The translations under genes and the position numbers were made by a program. Below are positions 15,905 through 26,900 of a DNA stretch of 64,000 nt, piece by piece. The stretch is from Ruegeria sp. HKCCD4315. GTDB taxonomy: Bacteria; Pseudomonadota; Alphaproteobacteria; Rhodobacterales; Rhodobacteraceae. Every line of letters begins with the position of its first letter. The first letter of the stretch is position 1. Below the pieces are notes generated by a model. That model did no database searches. It worked only from the letters and a program-made list of their open reading frames with translations, and was not told where the DNA came from. The DNA lies in NCBI RefSeq assembly GCF_013112245.1, contig NZ_WVRN01000001.1, positions 2,732,501 to 2,796,500 of the forward strand, written 5' to 3'.

Positions 15905-17680
15905 TTAGTCCTGAGGGATGATGCGCAGACCAAGCTCCATCAACTGATCCGAAGTTGGATCAGAGGGCGCATCCATCATCAGATCTTCGGCACGCTGGTT
16001 CATCGGGAACATCATGACTTCGCGGATATTGGCCTCATCGGCCAACAGCATAACAATCCGGTCGATGCCTGCCGCGCAGCCCCCGTGCGGCGGTGCGCCA
16101 TAGTGGAAGGCGCTAAACAGAGCGCCGAAGCGGGACTTGACCTCATCCTCGCCATACCCCGCCAGTTCAAAGGCTTTCAGCATGATCTCAGGCTTGTGGT
16201 TCCGGATCGCGCCCGAGACCAGCTCATACCCGTTACAGGCCAAGTCATACTGGTATCCGCGCACGTCCAGTGGGTTACCCTGAAGTGCCTCCATGCCACC
16301 CTGCGGCATCGAGAACGGGTTGTGCTCGAAATCGATCGCGCCAGTTTCTTCGTCCTGCTCATAAATCGGGAAATCCACGATCCAGGCAAAGGCAAAGCGG
16401 TCTTTCTCGGTGAGGTTCAGTTCCGCGCCGATCACGTCGCGGGCCTTGCCAGCGACCTTTTCGAAAGCTTTCGGCTTGCCGCCCAGGAAGAACGCGGCAT
16501 CGCCCACGCCTAGACCCAGTTGCTGACGGATCGCTTCTGTGCGCTCGGGGCCGATGTTCTTGGCCAGAGGACCAGCAGCTTCCATGCCCTCGCCCTGATC
16601 GCGCCAGAAGATATACCCCATCCCCGGCAGACCCTCTTTCTGGGCGAACGCATTCATGCGGTCACAGAATTTGCGGCTGCCGCCGGTTGGTGCGGGGATG
16701 GCGCGGATTTCGGTGCCGTCCTGCTCCAACAGTTTTGCGAAGATTGCAAAACCAGACCCGCGGAAGTGGTCCGAGACCACTTGCATTTTGATAGGGTTCC
16801 GCAGGTCGGGCTTGTCGGTACCGTACCACAGGGCCGCGTCCTTGTAGGAAATCTGCGGCCACTCCTGATCGACCTTGCGGCCACCGCCGAATTCTTCAAA
16901 CACGCCGGTCAGAACAGGCTGGATCGTGTCGAACACATCCTGCTGCTCGACAAAGGACATCTCAAGGTCAAGCTGGTAGAAATCAGTGGGCGATCGGTCA
17001 GCACGCGGGTCTTCGTCACGGAAACAGGGCGCGATCTGGAAATACTTGTCGAAGCCAGACACCATGATCAGCTGCTTGAACTGCTGAGGCGCTTGCGGCA
17101 AAGCGTAGAATTTACCGGGATGCAGGCGCGAGGGCACCAGAAAGTCGCGTGCGCCTTCGGGTGACGACGCTGTGATGATCGGCGTTTGATACTCGCGGAA
17201 GCCTTGATCCCACATGCGTTTACGCATGGATGCAACAACGTCCGACCGCAGAGTCATGTTCTGCTGCATCGCTTCGCGGCGCAGGTCCAGATAGCGATAG
17301 CGCAGGCGCGTTTCCTCTGGGTATTCCTGATCGCCGAACACCATCAGCGGCAGTTCGTCGGCGGCACCCAACACTTCCAGCTCACGCACATAGACCTCAA
17401 CCTCGCCGGTCGGCAGCTTCGGGTTCACCAAGTCGGCATCGCGAGCTTTTACAGTGCCATCGATGCGAATACACCACTCGGACCGGACTTTCTCCAACTC
17501 GGCAAAAGCAGCACTGTCGCCGTCGCACAGTACCTGCGTCACGCCGAAATGGTCCCGCAGGTCGATAAACAACACGCCACCGTGATCTCGGACCCGATGC
17601 ACCCAGCCGGACAGGCGGACAGTTTCACCGACATTGGCGGCGGTCAGAGCGGCGCAGGTGTGGCTGCGATAGGCGTGCAT
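15905..17680 (-). CDS. aspS: Aspartyl-tRNA synthetase (bacterial type)
   Basis: Charges tRNA-Asp. The 591 residues have the order of a bacterial class II AspRS: N-terminal OB-fold anticodon domain (about 1-110), catalytic core with motif 2 [15 protein letters not shown], the bacterial GAD insertion at about 290-420, and motif 3 [11 protein letters not shown] near 540. In the OB-fold the segment [11 protein letters not shown] carries His33 where E. coli AspRS has Leu. His at this site is the mark of non-discriminating enzymes that also charge tRNA-Asn for GatCAB transamidation, as in Pseudomonas. That functional call is inference. Single gene with its own terminator. Confidence 0.97.
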   Translation of the reverse strand: MHAYRSHTCAALTAANVGETVRLSGWVHRVRDHGGVLFIDLRDHFGVTQVLCDGDSAAFAELEKVRSEWCIRIDGTVKARDADLVNPKLPTGEVEVYVRELEVLGAADELPLMVFGDQEYPEETRLRYRYLDLRREAMQQNMTLRSDVVASMRKRMWDQGFREYQTPIITASSPEGARDFLVPSRLHPGKFYALPQAPQQFKQLIMVSGFDKYFQIAPCFRDEDPRADRSPTDFYQLDLEMSFVEQQDVFDTIQPVLTGVFEEFGGGRKVDQEWPQISYKDAALWYGTDKPDLRNPIKMQVVSDHFRGSGFAIFAKLLEQDGTEIRAIPAPTGGSRKFCDRMNAFAQKEGLPGMGYIFWRDQGEGMEAAGPLAKNIGPERTEAIRQQLGLGVGDAAFFLGGKPKAFEKVAGKARDVIGAELNLTEKDRFAFAWIVDFPIYEQDEETGAIDFEHNPFSMPQGGMEALQGNPLDVRGYQYDLACNGYELVSGAIRNHKPEIMLKAFELAGYGEDEVKSRFGALFSAFHYGAPPHGGCAAGIDRIVMLLADEANIREVMMFPMNQRAEDLMMDAPSDPTSDQLMELGLRIIPQD

Positions 17681-17759
17681 GGATCATATCCCTTCGGGCG
17701 CAGAATTCGTCGCGCCGATACACCCTGTCAGGCCCGGAAAGTCAAGGCGCGTCGCCCCG

Positions 17760-18431
17760 TCAAAACGGCCTTTGCACGTTGCCCGAGTAGAAATAGACAC
17801 CCAGCCCCACTGCAAAGATGATATTGCCCGCGATTGCGTGCAACAGCACTGCAAAAAAGAACGACCCGCGCCGCCGGTACGCCCACGTGAACAGCAGCCC
17901 GCCCGCAAAGGTCATCACGGCGACGATCCAGCTCCAGTACATCAGATGCGCGAACGAGAATATGGCCGCATTCAGCAAATAGGCCGCGCGTCCGTCTGGC
18001 AGGATCGCGTGATAGCGGCGGAAAAACAAAGGACGGAACAGCAGCTCTTGCGGCAGGGCTGACAAAAGCGGATAGCCAATCCAGATAAAGACCAGCATCT
18101 CGGGTCGGTGAACAGCCAGGAAAAACGCCGCATCCGGGCGCGTGATCTGGATCAGGCCGGTACAGAAGACGGCCATAACAACCGTGAACAGCAGTACTTC
18201 TCGAAAGGACCAGTTGGCCCACTCATACCGCAGTTCGGACCATTGAAAGCCCGGTGTCTGATGCAGCAAAACAATGCCAAGCCCGGTCAACGCGAACAGC
18301 GCCGGAAACATCCAGTTAGGCGGAAAGAGTACAGCAATCAGCAGTGGCAGTCCGATATAGAACAGCCCAAACTCCAGCCGCAGCCGCAACAGCGCCACAG
18401 GCGGGCCGATCAAAGTGCTTTCTTTGGTCAC
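17760..18431 (-). CDS. CPBP (CAAX-like) family intramembrane protein
   Basis: A 223-residue polytopic membrane protein. The ABI/CPBP motifs are recognisable: LPQELLFRPLFFRRY (motif 1), FSFAHLMYW (motif 2, FxxxH) and LLHAIAGN (motif 3, HxxxN). In motif 1 the first Glu of the usual EExxxR is Gln, leaving only the second, so catalysis may be altered. Family members cleave within the membrane or serve other roles, and the substrate is unknown here. The start is GTG, overlapping the stop of the aminotransferase gene as GTGA. It ends the pabB-pabC-like operon. Confidence 0.85.
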   Translation of the reverse strand: MTKESTLIGPPVALLRLRLEFGLFYIGLPLLIAVLFPPNWMFPALFALTGLGIVLLHQTPGFQWSELRYEWANWSFREVLLFTVVMAVFCTGLIQITRPDAAFFLAVHRPEMLVFIWIGYPLLSALPQELLFRPLFFRRYHAILPDGRAAYLLNAAIFSFAHLMYWSWIVAVMTFAGGLLFTWAYRRRGSFFFAVLLHAIAGNIIFAVGLGVYFYSGNVQRPF

Positions 18432-19075
18432 GTATCTATCAGCTCCACCCGGATCAACCCGCGCAATGAATTGCCCATATACACAGTCCGCGCGTTCTGT
18501 AGATCGGTCAAGGTCAGCACGGCCTCGGTCACTGTTTCTTTATCCAGCAGCTCTTCACGCAAAATACCCGGCAACAACCCGCAGGACAGCGCAGGTGTCA
18601 GAAACCGACCATCGGTCATTTCAGCAAACAGGTTGGTGATGGTGCCTTCGCACAGCTCGCCAAGTTCGTTTTGGAACAACAGCTCGTCTGTGTTTTCCGG
18701 AAGCGAGGCACGTGCCTTGTCATACAGCGCACGGTGGGTGGTCTTGTGCCGCAACCACAGGTCATTCGATGCCAGACATTCTTTGGACACGGCCACGCGC
18801 CAAATCGGCGGGTTTTCAGCCAAGTCGCCAGTCGTCAGTTCGAATGCGCCGCTCGAACCCAGCGTCAGTCGGCAGCGTAGTGGCGCATCCCCTTCGGCAG
18901 CAGCCAAGGTCTCACTTGCGGCATCCAAGTTGAACGGAAGATCGAAAACCCGTGCCGTGCGGGCCATACGCGCCAGATGGCGGTCCTGCCGCACAAACCC
19001 CTGATCCGGCCGGAAAGCCAGTGTTTCGATTACGCGGAAATCAGGCTCATTTGACGGGCAAAGCGGGCTTTCCAT
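18428..19075 (-). CDS. pabC: Class IV aminotransferase, 4-amino-4-deoxychorismate lyase-like
   Basis: A 215-residue PLP enzyme of the branched-chain aminotransferase/ADC lyase fold. The position right after pabB suggests that it releases pyruvate from aminodeoxychorismate to give p-aminobenzoate for folate. The Schiff-base Lys is in WLRHKTTHR, with the ELCEGTITNLFAE loop in the middle and MGNSLRGLIRVEL near the end. It is shorter than E. coli PabC (269), mainly at the N-terminus. The ATG at 19075 has GGAGG 5 bases upstream and lies inside the end of pabB. Assignment to PabC rests on context as well as motifs. Confidence 0.82.
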   Translation of the reverse strand: MESPLCPSNEPDFRVIETLAFRPDQGFVRQDRHLARMARTARVFDLPFNLDAASETLAAAEGDAPLRCRLTLGSSGAFELTTGDLAENPPIWRVAVSKECLASNDLWLRHKTTHRALYDKARASLPENTDELLFQNELGELCEGTITNLFAEMTDGRFLTPALSCGLLPGILREELLDKETVTEAVLTLTDLQNARTVYMGNSLRGLIRVELIDT

Positions 19076-20163
19076 AGCGCCTCCTCGTATTCTGAAGGGG
19101 CGGTGCTGTCCCAAACGAGACCACCACCCACATTCAGCGTGGCGTGATCATCCTCTCGCATCAGGGTACGAATGGCCACATTGAACTCGGACCGGCCATC
19201 CGGCGCGGCCCACCCGATAGTCCCACAATAGATGTCACGCGGCCAGGGTTCCAGGTCGGCCAGAATTTCCATCGCGCGAATCTTGGGTGCGCCTGTGATC
19301 GAACCGCATGGAAACAGCGCTGTCAGAATCTCACCCAGCCCTACATATTTGTGCAACCGAGCACGCACCAGCGAAACCATCTGGTGCACAGTGGCGTAGG
19401 TCTCGACCTTGAACAGCTCGGGCACGTGAACAGATCCGGGCAAAGCCACACGGCTGATATCGTTGCGCAACAGATCAACGATCATCAGGTTCTCGGCGCG
19501 ATTCTTTTCGTCCGTGGTCAGAAAGGCCCGGCGCTGCGCGTCTTCTTCCGGGTCGTCGCTGCGCGGTTGGGTGCCCTTCATTGGGCGGGTTTCGATCTTG
19601 CCCGCCTCATCTGTGCGAAAGAACAGTTCGGGCGACCGGCTAAGCAAATCGGGCAATCCGTCCTGTTGCACTAACGCTCCGTGGCCAACCGGTTGCCCTG
19701 CAGCAAGCGCTGCATACAGCGTTTCACTGTCGCCCGAGACCGTCAGATCGATCGGAAAGGTCAAGTTGGCTTGGTAAATGTCGCCAGCACCGATAGCATC
19801 GTGTACGGCCTGAAACGCCTGCGTATAACGTGCCTCGTCCCAACGGGGTTCAAAAGTGTTGACCTCTCCTGCTGCTGCTGGCAGGGCAACACGATCCGGC
19901 GCGTCGTATACCCCAAAACACAACAAGGGCAGACGGCGATCCTTGGGCAACAGGTTCAGCAACCGGGGTTCCAGCGCATAACCAAGCTCGTAACTCGCAT
20001 ACCCCGCCACCCAGGAACCACCTGCGCGCACGTCATCAAGCGCCGCCAAAGCCTGGGGCACCTCTTCCGCAACATCCGCGCGGATGATTTGAGACGGACG
20101 CTCGAACCGGGTTCCACGCCCGGCCGGTCCTTGATCGAAACGAATACGCAATTGCATCCTCAT
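19030..20163 (-). CDS. pabB: Aminodeoxychorismate synthase component I (PabB)
   Basis: Chorismate-binding enzyme that aminates chorismate to aminodeoxychorismate with ammonia from the glutaminase PabA. About 377 residues. The catalytic half is clear: GAGDIYQANLTFP, the SRSPELFF strand, RPMKGTQPR (the PIKGT-type motif), DLLRNDISRV, and FPCGSITGAPK near the end. Lysine in MKGT fits PabB rather than TrpE. It is shorter than E. coli PabB at the N-terminus. Two close ATGs (20163 and 20157) are both possible. It forms an operon with the class IV aminotransferase and CPBP protein, divergent from carB by about 170 bases. Confidence 0.92.
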   Translation of the reverse strand: MRMQLRIRFDQGPAGRGTRFERPSQIIRADVAEEVPQALAALDDVRAGGSWVAGYASYELGYALEPRLLNLLPKDRRLPLLCFGVYDAPDRVALPAAAGEVNTFEPRWDEARYTQAFQAVHDAIGAGDIYQANLTFPIDLTVSGDSETLYAALAAGQPVGHGALVQQDGLPDLLSRSPELFFRTDEAGKIETRPMKGTQPRSDDPEEDAQRRAFLTTDEKNRAENLMIVDLLRNDISRVALPGSVHVPELFKVETYATVHQMVSLVRARLHKYVGLGEILTALFPCGSITGAPKIRAMEILADLEPWPRDIYCGTIGWAAPDGRSEFNVAIRTLMREDDHATLNVGGGLVWDSTAPSEYEEALWKARFARQMSLISA

Positions 20164-20335
20164 TTGCCGTGTCGGGCGATATAGAGAATACTCTGCCAAG
20201 GGAAAGGGGGGAAAGCGGCAATTTCGCTTCTGTTTCCGATACCCCTTGAACCTTTTCGCGCGGTCCCTATAACGCACGACAATTTGGGCGCTTGGGCGGT
20301 GCCCGCGACTCATGCAAAATCGAAGGGGCCAGACC

Positions 20336-23300
20336 ATGCCGAAGAGAACCGACATTCAGTCGATCATGATCATCGGGGCGGGTCCCATTGTTATCGGACA
20401 GGCTTGCGAATTCGACTATTCCGGTGCTCAAGCCTGTAAGGCGCTGCGCGAGGAAGGCTACCGGGTCATTCTGGTGAACTCGAACCCCGCCACGATCATG
20501 ACGGATCCCGGTCTCGCGGATGCCACTTATATCGAGCCGATCACACCCGAAGTTGTCGCCAAGATCATCGAGAAAGAACGCCCCGACGCCCTGCTCCCCA
20601 CAATGGGCGGCCAAACCGGCCTGAACACGTCGCTCGCACTGGAAGAGATGGGTGTGCTGGACAAGTTTGGTGTCGAGATGATCGGCGCTAAGCGCGACGC
20701 CATCGAAATGGCCGAAGACCGCGCCCTGTTCCGTGAGGCGATGGACCGGCTGGGACTGGAAAACCCCAAGGCGACCATCGTGACCGCGCCCAAACGTGAA
20801 GACGGTTCCACTGATCTGGATGCTGGCGTGCAGATGGCGCTGGACGAACTGGAAGAGATTGGCCTGCCCGCCATCATCCGCCCCGCCTTTACCTTGGGTG
20901 GCACCGGCGGTGGCGTGGCGTATAACCGCGAAGATTACATCCACTTCTGTCGTTCGGGCATGGATGCCTCGCCCGTCAACCAGATCCTTGTCGATGAAAG
21001 CCTTCTGGGCTGGAAAGAGTATGAGATGGAGGTGGTCCGCGACACTGCTGACAACGCCATCATCGTTTGTTCCATCGAAAACGTTGATCCGATGGGCGTG
21101 CATACGGGTGACTCGATCACCGTGGCCCCTGCCCTGACGCTGACCGACAAAGAATACCAGATCATGCGCAACGGCTCGATCGCCGTTCTGCGCGAGATTG
21201 GGGTCGAGACCGGTGGCTCGAACGTGCAGTGGGCGATCAACCCAGATGACGGCCGTATGGTCGTGATCGAGATGAACCCGCGCGTGTCGCGGTCTTCGGC
21301 ATTGGCTTCCAAAGCAACCGGTTTCCCGATTGCGAAGATCGCCGCAAAGTTGGCGGTAGGCTATACGCTGGACGAGTTGGACAACGACATCACCAAGGTC
21401 ACTCCCGCGTCGTTTGAACCGACCATCGACTATGTCGTCACCAAGATCCCGAAATTCGCGTTCGAGAAATTCCCCGGCTCTGAGCCCTACCTGACCACCG
21501 CGATGAAATCGGTGGGCGAAGCCATGTCTATTGGCCGCACCATCCACGAATCGATGCAGAAAGCGCTGGCTTCGATGGAGTCGGGTCTGACAGGCTTTGA
21601 TGAGATCGAAGTCCCCGGCCTGAACGTGGGCGTGTGGGACGAAGCCGACGACAAGGCTGCCGTGATCAAGGCGATCAGCCAACAGACACCTGACCGCCTG
21701 CGCACCATCGCGCAAGCGATGCGTCATGGTCTGACCGATGACGAGATCTTTGGCGTCACCAAGTTCGACCCGTGGTTTCTGGCCCGCATCCGCGAGATCA
21801 TCGAGGCCGAGCGTCAGGTTCGCAAGGACGGCCTGCCGATGACCGAAGACGGTATCCGCAAGCTGAAAATGCTGGGCTTCACCGATGCTCGTTTGGGCAA
21901 CCTGACCGGCCGTGAAGAAGACAACGTCCGCCGCGCCCGCCGCAATCTGGGCGTTTCAGCCGTGTTCAAACGCATCGACACTTGTGCCGCCGAATTCGAG
22001 GCGCAGACACCCTATATGTACTCGACCTATGAGGCCCCGATGATGGGTGAAGTTGAGTGCGAAGCCCGCCCGTCAGACCGAAAAAAGGTCGTCATTCTTG
22101 GCGGCGGCCCGAACCGGATCGGTCAGGGCATCGAGTTCGATTACTGCTGCTGCCACGCCTGTTTCGCGTTGACTGAAGCTGGGTATGAAACCATCATGGT
22201 CAACTGCAACCCCGAGACGGTCTCGACAGACTATGACACCTCGGATCGTCTGTATTTCGAGCCTCTGACGTTTGAGCACGTCATGGAAATCCTGACGAAA
22301 GAGCAGGAAAACGGCACGCTTCACGGCGTCATCGTTCAGTTCGGCGGCCAAACACCACTGAAACTTGCCAACGCGCTTGAGGCCGAAGGCATTCCGATCC
22401 TCGGAACCACCCCGGACGCCATAGACCTGGCCGAAGACCGCGAACGGTTCCAGGCGCTGGTCAACGAACTGGGCCTGAAGCAGCCCAAGAACGGCATCGC
22501 GTCTACCGACGAACAGGCGCTTGAGATCGCTGAAGAAATCGGCTTCCCGCTGGTCATTCGCCCCTCTTACGTGCTGGGCGGCCGCGCAATGGAAATCGTG
22601 CGCGATATGGATCAGCTGCGGCGCTATATCAACGAGGCCGTTGTGGTTTCGGGCGACAGCCCCGTCCTGCTCGACAGCTATCTGGCCGGTGCCGTGGAAC
22701 TGGACGTCGACGCGCTGTGCGATGGAACTGACGTCCACGTCGCGGGCATCATGCAGCATATCGAAGAGGCTGGCGTTCACTCGGGCGACTCGGCCTGCTC
22801 GCTGCCGCCCTATTCGCTGTCCGCAGAGATTATCGACCAGATCAAGGATCAGGCGTTCAAGCTGGCCAAAGCGTTGAACGTTGTTGGCCTGATGAACGTG
22901 CAGTTCGCGATCAAGGAAGATGAGATCTATCTGATCGAAGTGAACCCGCGCGCCTCACGCACCGTGCCATTCGTGGCCAAGGCGACCGACAGCGCGATTG
23001 CCTCGATCGCCGCGCGGGTGATGGCGGGCGAGAAACTGTCGAACTTCCCGATGCGCCCTGCCTACAAGGAAGGACAGGACACCAAGATCGCGGACCAGAT
23101 GACATTGGCCGACCCGGATATGCCGTGGTTCTCGGTGAAAGAGGCTGTGATGCCCTTCGCTCGTTTCCCTGGCGTTGACACCATTTTGGGCCCGGAAATG
23201 CGTTCGACCGGTGAAGTCATGGGCTGGGACCGCGACTTCCCGCGCGCCTTCCTGAAGGCGCAGATGGGCGCGGGGATGGTGCTGCCGTCCTCGGGGCGGG

Positions 23301-23680
23301 CGTTCATTTCCATCAAGGATGCCGACAAAGGGAACGCAATGCTGGAAGCGGCGCAGGTTCTTGTGGACCAGGGCTTTACGCTTGTGGCGACCCGCGGCAC
23401 ACAAAGCTGGCTGGACGAACAAGGCGTTGCCTGTGAGGTTGTGAACAAGGTCTACGAAGGCCGCCCGGATGTGGTGGACATGCTGAAAGACGGTCAGGTG
23501 CAGTTGGTGATGAACACTACCGAAGGCGCGCAGGCGGTCGAAGACAGCAAGGCCATCCGCTCAATCGCGCTGTATGACAAAATCCCCTACTTCACCACCG
23601 CCGCCGGAGCCAACGCCGCCGCGCTAGCGATCAAGGCGCAGGCCGAAGGGGATGTAGAGGTGAAGTCGCTGCAGGGGTGA
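20336..23680 (+). CDS. carB: Carbamoyl-phosphate synthase large subunit
   Basis: Makes carbamoyl phosphate from bicarbonate, ammonia and two ATP for arginine and pyrimidine synthesis, with CarA supplying ammonia. The 1114 residues show the internal duplication: two pre-ATP-grasp/ATP-grasp halves, with glycine-rich starts [19 protein letters not shown] near residue 16 and [17 protein letters not shown] near 586. The allosteric MGS-like domain follows from about 970. Slightly longer than E. coli CarB (1073). The ATG at 20336 gives the conserved [10 protein letters not shown] start. No carA is adjacent. A strong terminator follows the gene. Confidence 0.98.
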   Translation: MPKRTDIQSIMIIGAGPIVIGQACEFDYSGAQACKALREEGYRVILVNSNPATIMTDPGLADATYIEPITPEVVAKIIEKERPDALLPTMGGQTGLNTSLALEEMGVLDKFGVEMIGAKRDAIEMAEDRALFREAMDRLGLENPKATIVTAPKREDGSTDLDAGVQMALDELEEIGLPAIIRPAFTLGGTGGGVAYNREDYIHFCRSGMDASPVNQILVDESLLGWKEYEMEVVRDTADNAIIVCSIENVDPMGVHTGDSITVAPALTLTDKEYQIMRNGSIAVLREIGVETGGSNVQWAINPDDGRMVVIEMNPRVSRSSALASKATGFPIAKIAAKLAVGYTLDELDNDITKVTPASFEPTIDYVVTKIPKFAFEKFPGSEPYLTTAMKSVGEAMSIGRTIHESMQKALASMESGLTGFDEIEVPGLNVGVWDEADDKAAVIKAISQQTPDRLRTIAQAMRHGLTDDEIFGVTKFDPWFLARIREIIEAERQVRKDGLPMTEDGIRKLKMLGFTDARLGNLTGREEDNVRRARRNLGVSAVFKRIDTCAAEFEAQTPYMYSTYEAPMMGEVECEARPSDRKKVVILGGGPNRIGQGIEFDYCCCHACFALTEAGYETIMVNCNPETVSTDYDTSDRLYFEPLTFEHVMEILTKEQENGTLHGVIVQFGGQTPLKLANALEAEGIPILGTTPDAIDLAEDRERFQALVNELGLKQPKNGIASTDEQALEIAEEIGFPLVIRPSYVLGGRAMEIVRDMDQLRRYINEAVVVSGDSPVLLDSYLAGAVELDVDALCDGTDVHVAGIMQHIEEAGVHSGDSACSLPPYSLSAEIIDQIKDQAFKLAKALNVVGLMNVQFAIKEDEIYLIEVNPRASRTVPFVAKATDSAIASIAARVMAGEKLSNFPMRPAYKEGQDTKIADQMTLADPDMPWFSVKEAVMPFARFPGVDTILGPEMRSTGEVMGWDRDFPRAFLKAQMGAGMVLPSSGRAFISIKDADKGNAMLEAAQVLVDQGFTLVATRGTQSWLDEQGVACEVVNKVYEGRPDVVDMLKDGQVQLVMNTTEGAQAVEDSKAIRSIALYDKIPYFTTAAGANAAALAIKAQAEGDVEVKSLQG

Positions 23681-23727
23681 TCCACGTCGCCTGAGCTACA
23701 ATCGGCTCATTCAAGATCCTAAAGATA

Positions 23728-23766
23728 CGCGCCCGTTGACCAAAAATCAGCGGGCGCGCATTTTTT
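23728..23766 (+). terminator. Intrinsic terminator after carB
   Basis: A 12-base-pair stem with one G-T wobble (23728-23739 with 23747-23758, loop CCAAAAA) is followed by CA and six Ts. It lies 47 bases past the carB stop and just upstream of the tiny lipoprotein frame. Confidence 0.85.
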
Positions 23767-23788
23767 GCAGAACTCAGGAGTACGAATA

Positions 23789-23863
23789 ATGCGCACAATT
23801 CTGGTTCTCGCTGCACTCACAATTCTGGCCGCCTGTGATGTGCCGTTTGTTCCATTAATTTGA
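23789..23863 (+). CDS. 24-residue lipoprotein
   Basis: A complete 24-codon frame with an AGGAG site 8 bases before the ATG. The peptide starts MRTILVLAALTILAAC and ends DVPFVPLI. This is a minimal lipoprotein: one basic residue, a hydrophobic core, lipobox LAAC with Cys16, and a mature part of only nine residues. It lies right after the carB terminator, so it needs its own promoter or readthrough. The near-ideal signal and ribosome site make chance unlikely. The mature tail (VPFVP) is hydrophobic and may lie along the membrane. Function unknown. Confidence 0.6.
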   Translation: MRTILVLAALTILAACDVPFVPLI

Positions 23864-23909
23864 TGCAACCGGGTCTGGGAGTTCAGCCGGACCCGGTTGC
23901 ACCTTGACT

Positions 23910-26900
23910 TCAAGCTGCTTGCGCCTCGCGTCTTTCATCCCGCTTGAAAAACAGCAGGTAGAAGACGGGTGCTGCGACCATTGTCAGAATGGTGGCAAAG
24001 GCCAGCCCGCCCATGATCGTCACGGCCATCGAGACAAAGAATGCGTCTGTCAGCAATGGTGCCATACCCAGAATGGTCGTGATTGCCGCCAGCATCACAG
24101 GACGCAAACGAGAGACCGAAGCTTCGACAATAGACTCACGCAGAGGTTTGCCTGCGGCGCGGACAAGGTCGATCTCTTCGACCAGAACGATGCCGTTTTT
24201 GATCAACATACCTGACAGGCTGAGTAGACCCAGCAGCGCAGTAAACGTGAACGGCAGCCCTGTTCCCAGCAGGCCGATGACCACGCCGTTCACTGACATC
24301 GGCACCAGCAGCCAGATGATGATCGGCTGACGGATCGCATTGAACAGCAGGACCGAGATCAGCACCATGATCAGCAGGCTCAGCGGCAATTGCTTGCCCA
24401 AGCTTTCCTGCGCATCGCGCGAGTCTTCGAACTCTCCACCCCATTCCATCTTGTAGCCCGGGGGCAGTTCGATGGCTTCGATGGCGTCGCGGACTTCGGC
24501 ATGGACCTGAGCCGCCGTCAGATCGGGCGGAATGTCTGCTCCGACGGTGATCGTCAGAACACGGTCGCGGCGGTGAACAAGTGTGTTGAGCGACTTGTAC
24601 TCGAACCCATCAACCATCTGTTCGATTGGGACAAACCGCTCGGTCTGATCCGAATAAACCACCTGATCGACAATCGAATAATCGCCATCGGCCGGGCGGC
24701 GCAGAATGATCGGGATCTGACGATCACGTTCACGCAGCACGCCACCGGTGATGCCGTCGGTCGAGAATTGCAGTGTCGCGGCGATGTCTTCACGCGTGAC
24801 GCCGGCAGTTTGCGCACGTTCGGTGGCATAGATCGGTTGTACGGCCAGCTCCTGTTCACGCCAGTCGTGATGGACAAGCAGCGCGTTCGGCGATGCTGCA
24901 GCCATACGCTGCACCGCCTCGTCCGCAAGCTGACGCAACACAACCGGATCACTCCCCGAGAACCGAGCCTGGATCGGATCACCGCCGCCAGGACCAAAGA
25001 TCAGACGTTTGGTTCCAAACTCACCTTCGGGAAACTGAACAGATCCGAACGCCTCAAGATCCGCCTGCAAAGCCGGTATGTCTTCAAGGCTTTCGGTGCG
25101 GATAATCATGTGTCCGTAGCTTGGGTTCGGCTTTTCTGCCGAATAGGTCAGCATGAATCGCGTTGCACCCTGCCCCACGAAAGTTGTTACGGACACCACA
25201 TCATCGCGTTCGGCCAGCCAGTCCTCGAACACCGCCATGTCCTGCGCCGTACGTGCAATCGGCGTGCCTTGCGGCAGTTTGTAATGCACAAAGAACAAAG
25301 GCGTGTTCGAATTGGGGAAGAACTGCTGCTTCATAAGTCCAAACCCGGCGTAGCACGCAACAGTCACGGCAATCAGGCCCGCAACGACCAGCCACCGGAA
25401 CCGCAGTGCAAAATGCAAGATCGCGCCATAGATGCGGAACAGTATGCCTCCGTAAGCGTCGATCTCACCTTCTTTGCCTTGCTTGAAGAAGTAGTGGCCA
25501 AGCAACGGCGTGACGGTGATGGCCAACACCCAGCTCAGCAGCAAAGAAATACCGATCACCGCGAACAGCGAGAACAGGAACTCACCTGTTGCATCAGGGC
25601 TGAGACCGATGCCTGCAAAAGCCATGATACCGATTACGGTGGCCCCCAGCAGCGGGATTTGAGTTTTCGAAGCCACATCTTCGGCGGCATCGCGCGAGGA
25701 CTTGCCGCGCAACATCGCGATCTGCATCCCCTCGGCTACCACGATAGCGTTGTCCACCAACATCCCCATGGCAATAATCAGGGCCCCAAGCGAAATTCGC
25801 TCCATCTCGATCGAGAATAACGACATGAACAGGAGCGTACCAACCACGGTAAGCAGCAGGGTCGAACCAACTACGATGGCGGCTCGCCACCCCATGAAAA
25901 TACCCAAAACAGCAACCACAATGGCCACGGACATGGCAAGATTTACAAGAAAGTCGTTCGAAGCCTTCTCGACCACCACGTGCTGCTGATAGATCGGCAA
26001 GATATCGACGCCAAAGGGAATGGCCGTGTTCAGGTCTTCGAATTTGGCATCAACCCGTTTGCCCACTTCAACGATATTTTCCGTGGACAGCCCGGCTATG
26101 CCGAGTGTGAAGGCTTCGGTCCCATTGTATCTTATCATGATGTCGGGGTCGTTCTGGCGGGCACGATAGACGTTGGACATGTCGAACAGGTTGATCACCT
26201 GCCCCTGCGAGCCAACCGAAAGACCTGCGATGGCTGATACGCTGTCCGAGCCTTCTGCGGTCAGTATGGTTGTCCTGTCGCTGTCCGAACGCAATGAACC
26301 CGAGGAATTCACCGAATCCGCATTGGCGATGGCTTCGTTGATCGCCTGAAGCGGAACGTTCTGGTTGACCGAGATCGCCAAATCCGGTTCGACAAAGATG
26401 GCCTCGTTCGGCAGACCCTGCACCTCAACGTCCGCCACACCGTTTACGGCCAACAGCTCGCGCCGAAGGAATGTTGCCAGCTCATGTTTTTCAGCGTCGG
26501 AAAACCCTTCGGCAGTGACGGCGTAGAACAGGCCAAACACGTCGCCGAAACCATCATTTACGTAAGGTTGGCCAACACCGGAAGGCAGCCCACGCGCGGC
26601 ATCGCGCACCTTGGCCCTGAGCCGGGTCCAGATGTCGGGCAATTCGCTTCCATCGTAAGTTGATTTGATCTCAACCTCGATCAGAGACTGTCCGGGCTGG
26701 TTGACCGAGGTGATAACGTCAACTTCACCCATCTGCTGAATGGCAGATTCAAGCGGCTCGGATACCTCAAGCGCCACCTGCTCCGCCGTAGCGCCAGGGT
26801 ATTGTGTTACGATAACCGCGTTTTTGATTGTGAAGGCCGGGTCTTCCAACCGGCCCAAGGACAGGAAACCCCAGATGCCGCCAAACAGGGCAATGAGGAT

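Noticed and set aside
20267..21727. A 486-codon open frame antisense to carB and the pabB promoter region
   Set aside because: Composition is that of a reversed GC-rich gene (His/Asp/Arg/Gly-rich), and it overlaps a certain gene completely.
24390..25820. A 476-codon open frame antisense to the RND pump
   Set aside because: Low-complexity His/Arg/Gln-rich translation typical of an antisense shadow.
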